Positions 26,428 through 37,287 of a stretch of 64,000 bases of DNA are shown piece by piece. Each line of letters starts with the position of its first letter. The first letter of the stretch is position 1. Made by a program: the position numbers and the translations under genes. Below the pieces are notes generated by a model, which was not told where the DNA came from, did no database searches, and saw nothing but the letters and a program-made list of their open reading frames with translations. The stretch comes from CAWCLK01 sp963796225 (GTDB lineage: Bacteria > Actinomycetota > Nitriliruptoria > Nitriliruptorales > Nitriliruptoraceae): positions 62,001-126,000 of the forward strand of contig CAWCLK010000019.1 of NCBI GenBank assembly GCA_963796225.1, given 5' to 3'.

Positions 26428-29142
26428 CCGCGGTCGAGCCGTCATGGGCGTCCTCCGAGTCCGGGGGGACCGGCGTGTCGTCGGACTCGACCTCCACCAC
26501 GAGCTCGTCCCGGCCCGATCGATCAGCGCACGCTGGCCCTCGCGCAGCTCGCCGGCGAGTACCCGCCGGGACAGCTCGTTCTCGACGGACCGCTGGATCG
26601 TGCGACGCAGGGGACGTGCACCGAACTCGCGATCGAACCCGTCCTCGGCGATCCAGGCGGTGGCGGCGTCGGTGACGTGGAGTCCCATGCGTTGGCCTGC
26701 CAGCCGGCGGGCCACCTCGCCGAGCAGCAGCCGTGCGACGGCCTCGACCTGCTCGCGGTCGAGCGGCTCGAAGACGACGACCTCGTCGATCCGGTTCAGG
26801 AACTCGGGACGGAAGCTGCGCCGCAGCACCTGCATGACGTCGTGGCGGACCTCGTCGAACTCGTCCCCGGGCTCGCCGGTGGGTCGGAACCCGAGCGCCT
26901 GCTGGCGCTGGAGGCGTTCGGCGCCGAGGTTCGACGGTCATGATCACGACCGTGTTGCGGAAGTCGACGCGGCGACCCTGGCCGTCGGTGAGCTGGCCGT
27001 CGTCGAGCAGCTGCAGCAGGACGTTGAACACGTCCGGGTGGGCCTTCTCGATCTCGTCGAGCAGCAGCACCGTGTAGGGGCGGCGCGGACCTGACTCGGT
27101 CAGCTGGCCGGCCTCCTCGTAGCCCACGTAGCCGGGCGGGGCGCCGATTGAGCCGGCTGACGGTGTGCCGCTCCTGGAACTCCGACATGTCGAAGCGGAC
27201 CATCGGGTCCTCGTCGCCGAACAGCGACCTCGGCCAGCGCGCGCGCAGCTCGGTCTTGCCGACACCCGTCGGGCCCGAGGAACAGGAAGCTGCCGATGGG
27301 GCGGTCCGGATCACCGACCCCGCCCGGCTGCGCTGGACGGCCTCGGCCACGACGCGCGACGGCCTCGTCCTGGCCGACGACACGCTCGTGCAGGGTGCCT
27401 CGAGGTCGCAGCAGGCGCTCGAGAACCTCGGCTGGTGAGCTGCGACACGGGCACGCCGGTGGCGCGCGACACGACGTCGGCGACGTCGGCGTCGGTAGAC
27501 CTCGGGGGCACGTCGCGGCTCGCGGTGCGCCTGCTTCGACCTCGACGTCCGCAGCTGCCGCGATCTGCTCCTTGCAGCTCGGCCGCACGCTCGTACTCCT
27601 CGGCGGCGACCGCCTGCTTCTTGATCCTGCTCGCAGCTCGCGCCGACCGCTGTTCGAGAGCGCGCTGTCGCCGACTGCGGTCTAGGCGCAGGCGCACCCG
27701 TGCCGCGGCCTGATCGACCAGGTCGATCGGCCTTGTCCGGCAGGAACCGGTCGGTGACGTAGCGGTCCGACAGGCGGACAGCGGCCGATGATCGCGTCGT
27801 CGGTCGATCTGCACCCCGTGGAAGGCCTCGTAGCGGTCGCGCAGACCGGTCAGGACTCGCACGGCCTCCTCGACGACGGCTCGCCGACGATGATCGGCTG
27901 GAAGCGCCGCTCCAGGGCGGCGTCCTTCTCGACGTGCTGGCGGTACTCCTCGAGCGTGGTCGCGCCGATGCACGTGCAGCTCGCCGCGCGCCAGCGCCGG
28001 CTTGAGCATGTTGGCGGCGTCCATCGCGCCCTCGCCCGCGCCGGCGCCGACCACGGTGTGCAGCTCGTCGATGAACAGCAGCAGGTCGTCGCTGTTGTCG
28101 CGCACGTCCTCCATCAGGTCCGTCATCCGCTCCTCGAACTCGCCGCGGTAGCGGCTGCCGGCGAGCATGCCCGCGAGGTCGAGCGCGATCAGCCGCCGGC
28201 CGGCGAGCAGGTCCGGCACGTCGTCGTCGACGAGGACTGGGCGATCCCCTCGACGATCGCCGTCTTGCCCACGCCTGGCTCGCCGATGAGCACCGGGTTG
28301 TTCTTGGTGCGACGTGACAGGACCTCGAGCGTCTGCTCGATCTCCTGTCACGACCGACGACGGGGTCGAGCTGGCCCTCGCGTGCCTCGCGGTGAGGTCG
28401 CGGCCGTACTGGTCGAGCGTCGGTGTGGCGCTGTCCCCACCACCACCACGACCACCCGACGGCGGCCGCGCTCCACCACCCCGGCCAACGCGTCCGCGAT
28501 GGTGTCGGCGGTGAGGCCCTCGCGGCGCAGCACCTCGCCGGTCTCCGACTCCGGGTCCGTGGCCAGGGCGAAGACGAGGTGTTCCGGACCCACGTGGGCT
28601 CGCCGTTCCCCCGGGCGAACTGGTACGAGCGCAGGAGCAGCCGCTTGCACGCAGGCGTCAGTGGCGGTGCCATGCCTTCGTCGACCGGGGTGCCGTCCGC
28701 TGCCGGCGCCGGCAGTCGCGACAGCACCGATCGACGTCGATGCCCATGCGGTCGGCCACCGGGCCGATCCCGTCGGTCAGCAGCGCCGTTGCCACGTGGG
28801 GCACGTCGATGTCGTGGCCGGAGGCCGCCGCCGACTGCGCCGCCCGTTCGAGCAGCCGGCGCAGGTCACTGCTGAAGGAGCGCGTGATGTCGACCTGCCG
28901 GACGGGTTGGGGCGCGGGCGCCTGCATCGCGGCGTCGTGCGATTCCGACATTCCCAGCATCTGGGCGACGAAGGCGTCCAGCATCCCCGGCCCACCAGCC
29001 TCCGGCACCAGCCGGCCCTCGGCGAGGCAGGTGCGGCAGAGCCGTTGCAAGCGGGGCGGTCGGCCTCCGTTGACATGGCGGACGTTGCCTCGGCACGGCG
29101 CACGCCGCAGCGGTCGCACAGGGGGGGCTCGGGCGGGGTCAC
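26387..29142 (-). CDS. clpC: ClpC-type AAA+ unfoldase with N-terminal zinc finger, heavily frame-broken
   Basis: About 918 codons. The N terminus has two CxxC pairs (PLCDRCGVRRA and LCRTCLAEG), a McsA-like zinc finger. Then a Clp-N region, AAA1 (DLAGMLAGSRYRGEFEERMT, LLLFIDELHTVVGAGAGEGA), a UVR-like segment (KKQAVAAEEYERAAEL), AAA2 (GPTGVGKTEL-type Walker A, LLLDEIEKAHPDVFNVLLQL) and a C-terminal domain (SFRPEFLNRIDEVVVFEPLD). At least eight single-base breaks interrupt the frame, for example an extra base near 27148 inside the GAPPGYVGYEEAG motif. Start GTG at 29142 follows AGGAG. ClpC feeds substrates to ClpP; the zinc finger may bind adaptors or DNA. Confidence 0.7.
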
Positions 29143-29554
29143 GGGCGCTCCTGGATCGCGGCTCGCCCCCGACGGTGCCGCCGACCCGCATGTGCCTGCC
29201 ACGGACCGACGGCCGCCAGGCAGGGGACATGATGACCGGATGCTGGCGAGGTCCCGCGTGCCATGACTCCGCCACGTCAACACCCGCGACGTGCGGTGCG
29301 CCGCCGTTGCGGGGTCACGGCTTCGACGGCACGGCCACAGTGGACCACACCTGGCAAGGGTCCATGACCACCATCGGGTTCGGTCGGCCCGACGGTCCTG
29401 GACGGGCTGCGTACCGTCGAAGGCGTGATGGACCCGCGCTGCAGAGACCTGCGGGAGTCGGTCTACACAGGTGAGGCGCCGCGTCTTCTCACGGTGGCGA
29501 CTCGAGCTCCCGGTCGTGTCTCGTGCGGCCCGATCACGACGATTGGACCTCCTG
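29143..29554. other. Intergenic region between divergent clpC-like and GAF-ANTAR genes
   Basis: No gene or strong repeat seen. It must hold the promoters of both neighbours; I could not single out either. Confidence 0.4.
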
Positions 29555-30252
29555 GTGAACACGGAAGCTCTCGTGCAGGCCGTCGGGGACTACGCCCGCG
29601 CGCTGCTGACCGACTACGACATCGGCACGGTCCTGTACCGGCTGACCGACCACGTCACCAACGTGCTGGGCACCGACGGCGCCGGGGTGTCACTGGCCGA
29701 CGACGGCCCGCACCTCGCCTTCGTCGCCGCGACCGACGGCAACGTCGCCGCGGTGGAGGAGGCACAGGAGGCGCAGCGTGAGGGCCCGTGCCACGAGGCC
29801 TACCGCAGCGGCGACCCGGTCGCGGTGGTCGACCTCGAGCAGGAGGAGCGGTGGCCTGCCTACCGCCAGACCGCGCTGCAGGTGGGGGTTCGGGCGGTGC
29901 TGGGCGTGCCCATGCCCGTCGCCGAACGTCGCATCGGGGCACGAACATCTACCGGCAGACGCCCCACGAGTGGAACGACGCGGAACTCGAGGTCGCGCGG
30001 GCGCTGGCCGACATGGCCTCGGGCTACGTGCTCAACGGTGGTCGGCTGGAGGACGCGCGCACGCTGAGCCAACAGCTCCAGCACGCCCTGGACAGCCGAA
30101 TCATCGACGAGCAGGCCAAGGGCATCCTTGACGAACGCAACCGGATCACCCCGGACGAGGCGTTCCAGCGGCTCCGCAAGCACGCCCGTAGGACCAACAC
30201 GGGCGTCCACGACCTCGCCGAACAGATCGTCGACGGCACCCCCAACGTGTGA
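29555..30252 (+). CDS. GAF-ANTAR RNA-binding antiterminator (one frame break)
   Basis: About 232 residues. N-terminal GAF domain (LVQAVGDYARALLTDYDIGT, then LGTDGAGVSLADDGPHLAFV and VGVRAVLGVPMPV). C-terminal ANTAR helices with LQHALDSRIIDEQAKGILDE and AFQRLRKHARRTNTGVHDLA. ANTAR proteins bind dual hexaloop RNA hairpins to prevent termination; the GAF domain would sense a ligand. A break near 29940 shifts the frame. GTG at 29555 is the likely start, with TTG at 29543 an alternative. Confidence 0.8.
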
Positions 30253-30429
30253 CCACACACGGCAACGGGCTCGCGAGGGATCGTGGCCGGTTTCGGCGCG
30301 TCGGGGCGAGAACGGCCAGCGGGACGCGGGGCGTCTCAGCATCCTCACAGGGTCGGCGGCGACGATCAGGTACCCGCCCCGCCCCCGGGAGGACGCCGAA
30401 CCTCTCGCAGCCCACGAGGACGCGCCCCG

Positions 30430-31194
30430 ATGACCACCACCTCCTCCTCGCGCTCGTCCCGGCGTACCCGCCGGCGGGTGGCGGTCGGGATCGGCGTCGT
30501 CGTCGCCGCCGGCGTCGCGGCCGTGGCCTGGTACCTGCTCCGCCCCGCCCCGTCCGCCGTCGACCTCGACGCGGCCGTCGGCAGCGCGCAGACCGGACAG
30601 GCCGACGACGGCGGGTCGGACAGCGCGGCGACCTCGGCGGACGGGACGTGGCGCGTCGACACGTCGGTGGGGAGCTTCAGCGTCACCCAGACCACCGGCA
30701 CGTTCGTCGGCTTCCGCATCGCCGAGGAGCTGTCCACCATCGGGGCGGCCGAGGCGATCGGCCGGACCCCCGAGGTCACCGGCACCATCACCATCGACGG
30801 CCGCACGCTGACCGACACGACCATCACTGCCGACCTCACCGCCATCGAGAGCGACCAGCCACGACGCGACGGGCGCATCCAGGACGCGCTCGAGACCGGG
30901 CCGTTCCCCGAGGCCACCTTCGTGCTCGCCGAGCCCGTCGACCTCGGCACCGTGCCCGTGCGTGACGAGACCATCGCGGTGCAGGCCACCGGCGACCTCA
31001 CCATCCACGGCGTCACCCGCGAGGTCACGGTCCCGCTCGAGGCGGTGTGGACCGACGACCTCGTGGTCGTCACCGGGTCGCTGGACGTCGTGCTGGCCGA
31101 CCACGGGGTCACCCCGCCGTCGGCCCCGATGGTCGTCTCGGTCGCCGACACGGCCACGGTCGAGCTGCAGCTGTACCTCACGCGCGAGTCTTGA
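30430..31194 (+). CDS. YceI-family protein with N-terminal membrane anchor
   Basis: 254 residues. A basic start (RSSRRTRRRVAVGIGVVVAA) and one membrane helix lead to an outside domain. YceI fold: GTWRVDTSVGSFSV, GFRIAEEL, VTGTITIDGRTLTDTTITAD, QATGDLTIHGVTREVTVPLE. YceI beta-barrels bind isoprenoid or other amphiphilic lipids. ATG at 30430 follows GAGGAC. Confidence 0.88.
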   Translation: MTTTSSSRSSRRTRRRVAVGIGVVVAAGVAAVAWYLLRPAPSAVDLDAAVGSAQTGQADDGGSDSAATSADGTWRVDTSVGSFSVTQTTGTFVGFRIAEELSTIGAAEAIGRTPEVTGTITIDGRTLTDTTITADLTAIESDQPRRDGRIQDALETGPFPEATFVLAEPVDLGTVPVRDETIAVQATGDLTIHGVTREVTVPLEAVWTDDLVVVTGSLDVVLADHGVTPPSAPMVVSVADTATVELQLYLTRES

Positions 31195-31244
31195 CACCGG
31201 CCCTCCACGGGGTGACCGTGGGAGGTGTACCGGGAGGCACCGTC

Positions 31245-31649
31245 ATGACGCCCCGTCGTCGCGTCCCCATCGCCATCCAGCAGGAACGACCGGGTCCTGT
31301 GCGACATCGCCGCCCGGCCGCCCCACCGATCGACGACCCCATCTCCGTCGTCGAGGACCCGCCCTCGGCGACGCGGTCGCCCAGCTTCGGCCGGGTGGCG
31401 TGGCTCGCCGCCTACACGGTGGGCCTGGCCACCAGCGCCTCACAGGACGAGCCGTGTGTCGAGCGGCTGCTCACCAGCAACCCGAACGTGGACGAGCTGC
31501 GTGCCACCCACGGCCTGCTCAGCGGCTGGGAGGTCGCCGAGACCACCCACAACCAGCGGGCCCTGCGCCTCGTCGAGGACGCCCTGATCCGCGTGCAGGC
31601 GCCACCGCGTCGCGAGCAGCAGCGCTGGGTCACCGAGTGGAGCGGCTGA
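31245..31649 (+). CDS. Hypothetical protein
   Basis: 134 residues, family not recognised. The N-terminal 40 are basic and Pro-rich. Then VAWLAAYTVGLATSASQDEP and a region ending RRWVTEWSG-like (QQRWVTEWSG). No signal, membrane helix or catalytic motif. Start ATG follows GGGAGG. Ends ten bases before the convergent kinase. Confidence 0.6.
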   Translation: MTPRRRVPIAIQQERPGPVRHRRPAAPPIDDPISVVEDPPSATRSPSFGRVAWLAAYTVGLATSASQDEPCVERLLTSNPNVDELRATHGLLSGWEVAETTHNQRALRLVEDALIRVQAPPRREQQRWVTEWSG

Positions 31650-31658
31650 CCGGCCGCG

Positions 31659-32711
31659 TCACCCGGGCACGTCCGCCGCGGGGAGGTCGATCCGGAACCC
31701 GGCACCCGGCCAGTCCGGCTGGTGCAGGATCGTGCCGCCGTTGACGCGCAGCAGCTCGCGCACGATCGCGAGGCCGATCCCGGAACCCGGCTGCGGTCCC
31801 GCGACGTGGTCCCGACTGCGCGCGTACAGGGCGAACAGCCGCCCGGAGAGGTCTGGGGGGATGCCGTCCCCGTCGTCGGTGACGTCGAGGTGGACGCGAG
31901 GGCCCACCCGCGAGGCGACGACCCGCACGGGCGGCCGCCCGTACTTGTCGGCGTTGGTGAGCAGGTTGGTGAAGACCCGCACCAGGTGCTGCAGGTCGCA
32001 GCGGACGACCAGCCCGACGTCCCCGGCGACCACGTGCTCAACGCCCGCCAGCTCGCTGGCCATCTGGAGCGCCTCGGCAACGGGGACCGCATCGGGTGTG
32101 GCGACCCGGGACACCCCCTCGATCTGATCCTCCTGGGCCGCCAGCAGCTGCTGGGCCCGGTCGAGCTGGCGCCCGATCGCCGCGACCCAGGTGTGCCGTG
32201 ACTCCGGGTCGGCCGCCTCCCCCTGGTCCTGCAGCATCTCGGCGAAGCCGGACGCGGTGTGCATGGCGTTGCGCAGGTCGTGGACGACGCCGGTGCCGTC
32301 GACGCCATCTCCGACCAGGGGCGGCGGCGGGGCCGTCGGCCGGTGCACGACCAGCGCATGCGGTCGGTCGAGGTCCAGGAGGTAGGCCGACATGCGGTAC
32401 CAGCGCTGGTTGCGGACGTCCGGGCACGGGTAGTCGACGTCGCCGTGGTCGGCCGTGCCGCCGAGGATCGCCTCGAGGACGCCGAGCACCAGGGCGGCGT
32501 CGGGATCCCCACGGCTGGCCGCGCCCCGCGTCACGCCGACGTAGTCGGACCCCACGCCCACGCTCACGCCGCGACGAGCCCCCGACGGTGTCATCGACTG
32601 CCACGCCGGGTTGGCTGCGACGATCCGCCCCTCGGGGCCCACGACGACCGCGGGGGCCGCCATGCGGGCAACCCAGGCATCGAGGTCGGCGGCGCTGGCC
32701 ACAGCCTCCAC
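31659..32711 (-). CDS. PAS-type soluble sensor histidine kinase
   Basis: About 350 residues. N-terminal PAS-like segment (PAVVVGPEGRIVAANPAWQS), phospho-acceptor region with VVHDLRNAMHTASGFAEML, then an HATPase domain: N box NLLTNADKYG, G1 DDGDGIP, G2 GSGIGLAIVRELL. No membrane helices, so it is cytoplasmic. No response regulator is adjacent. GTG at 32711 has AGGAG upstream; in-frame starts up to 32756 are possible. Confidence 0.82.
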   Translation of the reverse strand: MEAVASAADLDAWVARMAAPAVVVGPEGRIVAANPAWQSMTPSGARRGVSVGVGSDYVGVTRGAASRGDPDAALVLGVLEAILGGTADHGDVDYPCPDVRNQRWYRMSAYLLDLDRPHALVVHRPTAPPPPLVGDGVDGTGVVHDLRNAMHTASGFAEMLQDQGEAADPESRHTWVAAIGRQLDRAQQLLAAQEDQIEGVSRVATPDAVPVAEALQMASELAGVEHVVAGDVGLVVRCDLQHLVRVFTNLLTNADKYGRPPVRVVASRVGPRVHLDVTDDGDGIPPDLSGRLFALYARSRDHVAGPQPGSGIGLAIVRELLRVNGGTILHQPDWPGAGFRIDLPAADVPG

Positions 32712-32936
32712 ATCACTCCTGCATCGTCGCCGTCGGTCATCGGTCATCGGGGCCATTCGAGCGATTCGGGACCTCCGGCCACAGGGCCGAACCGACCGTC
32801 TCGCACGGGACCTTCGGGCACGATGACAGGTGGGGACCGCGGGAGGTCAAGATCGCCCCGTTCTCGCCGATCAGAACACCAGACGTCCGGTCGGCGCTCA
32901 CGCGACGTGCCCGTCCGACGGAGGGAGAGACGCACC

Positions 32937-34990
32937 ATGGCATCCCAGGCGGGTCGCCCGGTCGTCGCGACGGTGACCGCGATGGACGCCTACCAGCGGC
33001 GCATCCTCGCCGCCGCCCACCGGGTCCTGGCCGAGCACGGGGTGCCGCTGGTGGTCCACGTCGACGGGGCGTACGCCCGCGGCCTCGGGTCACCCTTGCT
33101 GGTGTCGCTGCTGTCGACGTCCGCCCCGCTCGGCGTCGTGCTCATGAACCGTCCTGACGCATCGGAGCAGCAGGAGCTCGTGCACCTGCTCGACAACCTC
33201 GAGGTGCCGGTCGTCCACGTCGGCGCCGAGGCGGCCACCGGGTCGGGCGTCCGGGGTGACAACGAGACGGGCATGACCCAGCTGCTCGCGCACCTGCTCG
33301 ACGACCGCGGGGTGCGACGACCGGCCCTCGTGCGGGGGTCGGTCCACCAGCCCGACTCGATCGCACGCGAGCAGGTCTTCCGGCGGGAGCTGGCACGACG
33401 CGGCCTCGAGGCCGACGAGGACCTGGTCGTCACGGGCGAGTTCCGTCCGGAGGTGACCTACCCCGCGGTGCGGGCCCTGCTGGCACGGCGCCCCGACCTC
33501 GACGCGGTCGTGGCGCTCAACGACCCGATGGCCCTCGCGGCGGTGGCGGCCGCGACCGACAGCGGCCTGCGCGTGCCCGAGGACCTGCTGGTCTCCGGCT
33601 TCGACGACGACGAGGTCGCCCGACTGTGGCCCGGACTGACCACGGTGGACCAGCACCTGGAACGGCAGGGCGAGGTGGTCGCCACGCTGCTGCTCGAGCA
33701 GGTCGACGGCGCCCCGCCCCGCAACGTGGTCGTCCCGTCGCAGCTGGTGGCGCGTGGGTCGACGGCGGGGCGGGGCGCTGCCCCGGCGGTCGACCCGGCG
33801 GCGGCCGTCGACATGGCCCGCCGAGGACGCGACCAGGTCGCCCACCAGGCGGCCCGCATGGCCTTCAGCCAGGCCCTGGACCACTGCTGGACCATCGAGC
33901 AGACCGTCGAGACCCTGTCCGAGCACCTCCCCCGGCTCGGGGCCGTGCGCTGCTTCGTGGCGCTCTACACGAGGACGAGCCCCATCGGCGACGAGATCAC
34001 CGCGGGCGAGGAGCAGGTGACCGTCCAGCGGGCCGAGCTGGTCCTCGACCATCGCGAGGGCGCCCGCCATCCCACGAGCACGGCGTCCTTCGCGAGCCAC
34101 CGGCTGCTGCCGGAGGAGCGACGGGACGAGCTCGACCACGGTGTGCTGGTCCTCCAGCCCCTCGGCGTGCTCGACCGCCCCTTCGGCTACGTGCTGTTCG
34201 AACAGGACCCGGACGGGGCGCCGGGCCTGGCCGAGCTGTTGCGAATCCACCTCGGTCGTGCCATCGACGGGGTCCTGACCACCCGCGAGCATCGCACCCG
34301 CGCCGAGCGGCTCGAACGGGTGGTGGCCCACCGCACCATGGAGCTGCGCGAGCAGGTCCAGGTCCGCGAGCGGGCGGAACGCCGGCTCCAGCGCGCCAAC
34401 GCCGAGCTGCGCCGCAGCGCGATGGTCGACGGGCTCACCCAGATCGCGAACCGGGCCGCCTTCGAGGAGTACCTCGACGAGCACTGGGACCGGCAGGCCG
34501 TGGAGGGCGGCACGCTGGCGCTGGTCCTGGCCGACGTCGACGAGTTCAAGGCCTACAACGACCACTACGGCCACGTCGCGGGGGACGACGCGCTGCGCAC
34601 CGTGGCCGCGTGCCTCGACCGGTCCGTGCGCGCGTCCCAGGACCTCGCCTGCCGCTTCGGCGGGGAGGAGTTCGCGGTGGTCCTGCCGGACAGTGGCGTG
34701 GACGGGGCCGTCGCCGTGGCCCGCCGCTTCCGCGAGCTGCTGGCAGGCTTCGGGATCCCCCACGCCGCGTCGCCGGTGGCGCCCACCCTGACGGTCAGCA
34801 TCGGCGTGGCGACGGCCCGCCCGCTGCCCGGCACGCACCCAACGACGTCGTGGCCGCGGCCGACCGGGCGCTCTACCGGGCCAAGGACCTCGGCCGTGAC
34901 CAGATCGTGATCGACCCGGCCTCGCACGAGCTCCCGCCCGTCGCGCCGGTCGCCCGGTCGCCCCGCCCGGTGCAGAACCCACGGGGCTGA
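32937..34990 (+). CDS. LacI-type ligand-binding domain fused to a GGDEF diguanylate cyclase (one frame break)
   Basis: About 684 residues. Residues 1-285 are a periplasmic-binding-protein fold as in LacI regulators (VTAMDAYQRRILAAAHRVLA, LVSGFDDDEVARLWPGLTTV) but without the HTH or a signal peptide, so it is a cytoplasmic sensor. A GAF-like middle and coiled coil (ERVVAHRTMELREQVQVRER) lead to GGDEF with RFGGEEF near residue 575, the active form. A break near 34840 precedes the usual end (NDVVAAADRALYRAKDLGRD). Predicted to make c-di-GMP in response to a small ligand. Confidence 0.85.
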
Positions 34991-34999
34991 CCGAACGGA

Positions 35000-37039
35000 T
35001 CACTCCTGGGGCGGGCCCTCCTTGGTGGCCACGAGCGTGAGCACGTCGTAGGAGGCGACGACGTCGCCGTCCTGGTTGGTGACCTCGGTGTCCCAGGCGA
35101 CCTCCCCGTACCCGCGCGAGCCGTGCAGGGTCTTGCGCTTGCAGGTCAGGGTGACCTGGATGGTGTCACCGGGGTAGGCGGGGCTGGCGAAGCGCAGCTG
35201 GTCGATCCCGAAGTTGGCCAGCACCGGGCCGGGGTCGGGCCACACGAACAGCCCGGCGGCGGCCGACACGAGGAAGTAGCCGTGGGCCACCCGGCCCTCG
35301 AAGATCGGCGACTGCTTGGCGGCCTCGTCGTCCATGTGGGCGTAGAAGTGGTCCCCGGTCAGCTCGGCGAACGCCTCGATGTCCTCGATCGTGATCGTGC
35401 GGGTGTCGGTCACCAGCGCGTCGCCGATGGACAGGTCCTCGAAGTGGACCTTGAACGGGTGTGGCCCGTCGAGGTTGCGGGTGGCGCCCGGCAGGTACTC
35501 CCCCACCGTGGCGGTCAGCGCGTCCGGGGACCCCTGCAGCGCGGTGGTCTGCAGGTGGTGCATCACGGCCCGGATGCCGCCGAGCTCCTGCCCGCCACCG
35601 GCACGCCCCGGCCCACCGTGGACCAGGTGCGGCATCGGCGAGCCGTGTCCGGTCTGCCGCTTCGCGCACGTCGTGTCCACCACCAGCACCCGCCCGTGGT
35701 ACGGCGCGATGCGCAGGGTCACCTCACGGGCGGTGGCCGGGTCCTCGGCGTAGACCGAGGTGACCAGCGACCCCGACCCGAGCTTGCACAGCTCGACCAG
35801 GTGGTCCATGTCGCGGTAGGGCACCAGCGTCGTGACCGGGCCGAAGGCCTCGACCTCGTGCACCGGGCCGTACTCGGGGTCGCGTGCGAGCAGGACCGTC
35901 GGGGCGAACCACGCCCCGTCCTCGGCCAGCCCCTGCATGTCGTAGTCGGATTCGTCGACCAGCACCTCGCAGCCGTTGCGCAGCTGCTGGACGGCCTTGG
36001 ACACCTCCTGGACCTGGTCCACCGACACCAGCGGCCCGATGTCGGTGTCCTCGTCGGTCGGGGCGCCCACCGTCAGGCCCTTCACCCGCTCGGCCAGCCG
36101 GCCGGACACCTCGTCGAGCACCGACTCGGGCACGAACGCCCGGCGGATGCACGTGCACCGCTGGCCCGACTTGGCCACCAGCTCCTTGACGACCTCGTCC
36201 ACGAACAGGTCGATCTCCGGCGAGTCCGCCCCGTCCGACAGGGTCAGGATCGCCGAGTTCAACGAGTCCGTCTCGGCGGTGAAGTGCACCGACCGCGACC
36301 GGATCGATTCGATCCCCCGCAGCTTCGTCGCCGTCGCCAACGACCCGGTGAACAGCACCGAGTCCTGCCCGTCCACGTGGTCGAGCAGGTCACCGGGCGA
36401 CCCGCACAGCAGCTGCAACGCCCCGTCCGGCAGCACCCCCGCGTCCACCATCGCCTCCACGCACGCCTGGGTCACGTGCGCGGTCGGGCTGGCCGGCTTG
36501 ACCACCACCGGCACCCCGGCCAGGAACGCCGGCGCGAACTTCTCCAGCATCCCCCACACCGGGAAGTTGAACGCGTTGATGAACACCGCCACGCCCTCGC
36601 GGGGCGTGTGCACGTGCACCCCCAGGAACGTCCCGTCCTTGGCCAACGGCTCGACCTGCCGGTCCAGCACCAGCTTCGCGTTGGGCAGCTCGCGGCGCCC
36701 CTTGGACGCGTACGTGGCCATCGTCCCGATGCCACCGTCCACGTCGATCATGCAGTCGCCACGCGTCGCCCCGGTCGTGGCCGACAGCTCGTACAGCCGA
36801 TCCTTCGCGCCCGCGACCGCCCCCACGAGCTGCTTGAGGATCGCCGCCCGCTCGTGGAACGTCATCGCCCGCAGGTTCGGCCCGCCGACCCGGCGGGCGT
36901 GCTCGAGCATCCCCGCCATGTCGATGCCCGCCGTGGACACCCGGGCCACCTCGGACCCGTCCGCCGCACTGCGGACCACGCTCCCCTCGTCCTCCGGCGT
37001 CACCCACTGGTCCTGGACGTAGCTGGGAAGGGCTGGCAC
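35000..37039 (-). CDS. paaZ: PaaZ-like aldehyde dehydrogenase/MaoC hydratase fusion
   Basis: 679 residues. N-terminal aldehyde dehydrogenase (PVVVKPASPTAHVTQACVEA, FTAETDSLN, catalytic Cys near 293 in KSGQRCTC). C-terminal MaoC-type hydratase from about 540 (FEDLSIGDALVTDTRTITIE, FAELTGDHFYAHMDDEAA, GRVAHGYF). PaaZ opens oxepin-CoA and oxidises the resulting semialdehyde in phenylacetate breakdown. No other paa genes are nearby, so another aldehyde pathway is possible. GTG at 37039 after GGAG. Confidence 0.9.
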   Translation of the reverse strand: MPALPSYVQDQWVTPEDEGSVVRSAADGSEVARVSTAGIDMAGMLEHARRVGGPNLRAMTFHERAAILKQLVGAVAGAKDRLYELSATTGATRGDCMIDVDGGIGTMATYASKGRRELPNAKLVLDRQVEPLAKDGTFLGVHVHTPREGVAVFINAFNFPVWGMLEKFAPAFLAGVPVVVKPASPTAHVTQACVEAMVDAGVLPDGALQLLCGSPGDLLDHVDGQDSVLFTGSLATATKLRGIESIRSRSVHFTAETDSLNSAILTLSDGADSPEIDLFVDEVVKELVAKSGQRCTCIRRAFVPESVLDEVSGRLAERVKGLTVGAPTDEDTDIGPLVSVDQVQEVSKAVQQLRNGCEVLVDESDYDMQGLAEDGAWFAPTVLLARDPEYGPVHEVEAFGPVTTLVPYRDMDHLVELCKLGSGSLVTSVYAEDPATAREVTLRIAPYHGRVLVVDTTCAKRQTGHGSPMPHLVHGGPGRAGGGQELGGIRAVMHHLQTTALQGSPDALTATVGEYLPGATRNLDGPHPFKVHFEDLSIGDALVTDTRTITIEDIEAFAELTGDHFYAHMDDEAAKQSPIFEGRVAHGYFLVSAAAGLFVWPDPGPVLANFGIDQLRFASPAYPGDTIQVTLTCKRKTLHGSRGYGEVAWDTEVTNQDGDVVASYDVLTLVATKEGPPQE

Positions 37040-37287
37040 GACGTGCTCCGATCGATCGGCTCCGATGGGGCGATGATGCCGACCGTCGCGCCGCGGCGCG
37101 GCCGATCGCACGTCGAGCGCGCATCCCCACCCACGATCGGCCACCTGCGCGAGGGCCCCGCCCAGTGCTGCGCACCGGACTGGACCCCCACCGTGCCGAG
37201 GAGGTGCTCGGCCGGGCCGACCGGCCCCTCCGAGTCGGGACCTGTGGCCCTGCCGCCGGCGACGGCCGACCGGGAGCATCTCGCACC

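Noticed and set aside
26387..29142. Programmed frameshifting in clpC
   Set aside because: Too many breaks at unrelated sites with no slippery heptamers. Sequence error is simpler.
24500..29150. att-type direct repeat of the tRNA-Phe 3' end
   Set aside because: I looked for a second copy of the T-arm and acceptor end downstream and found none.
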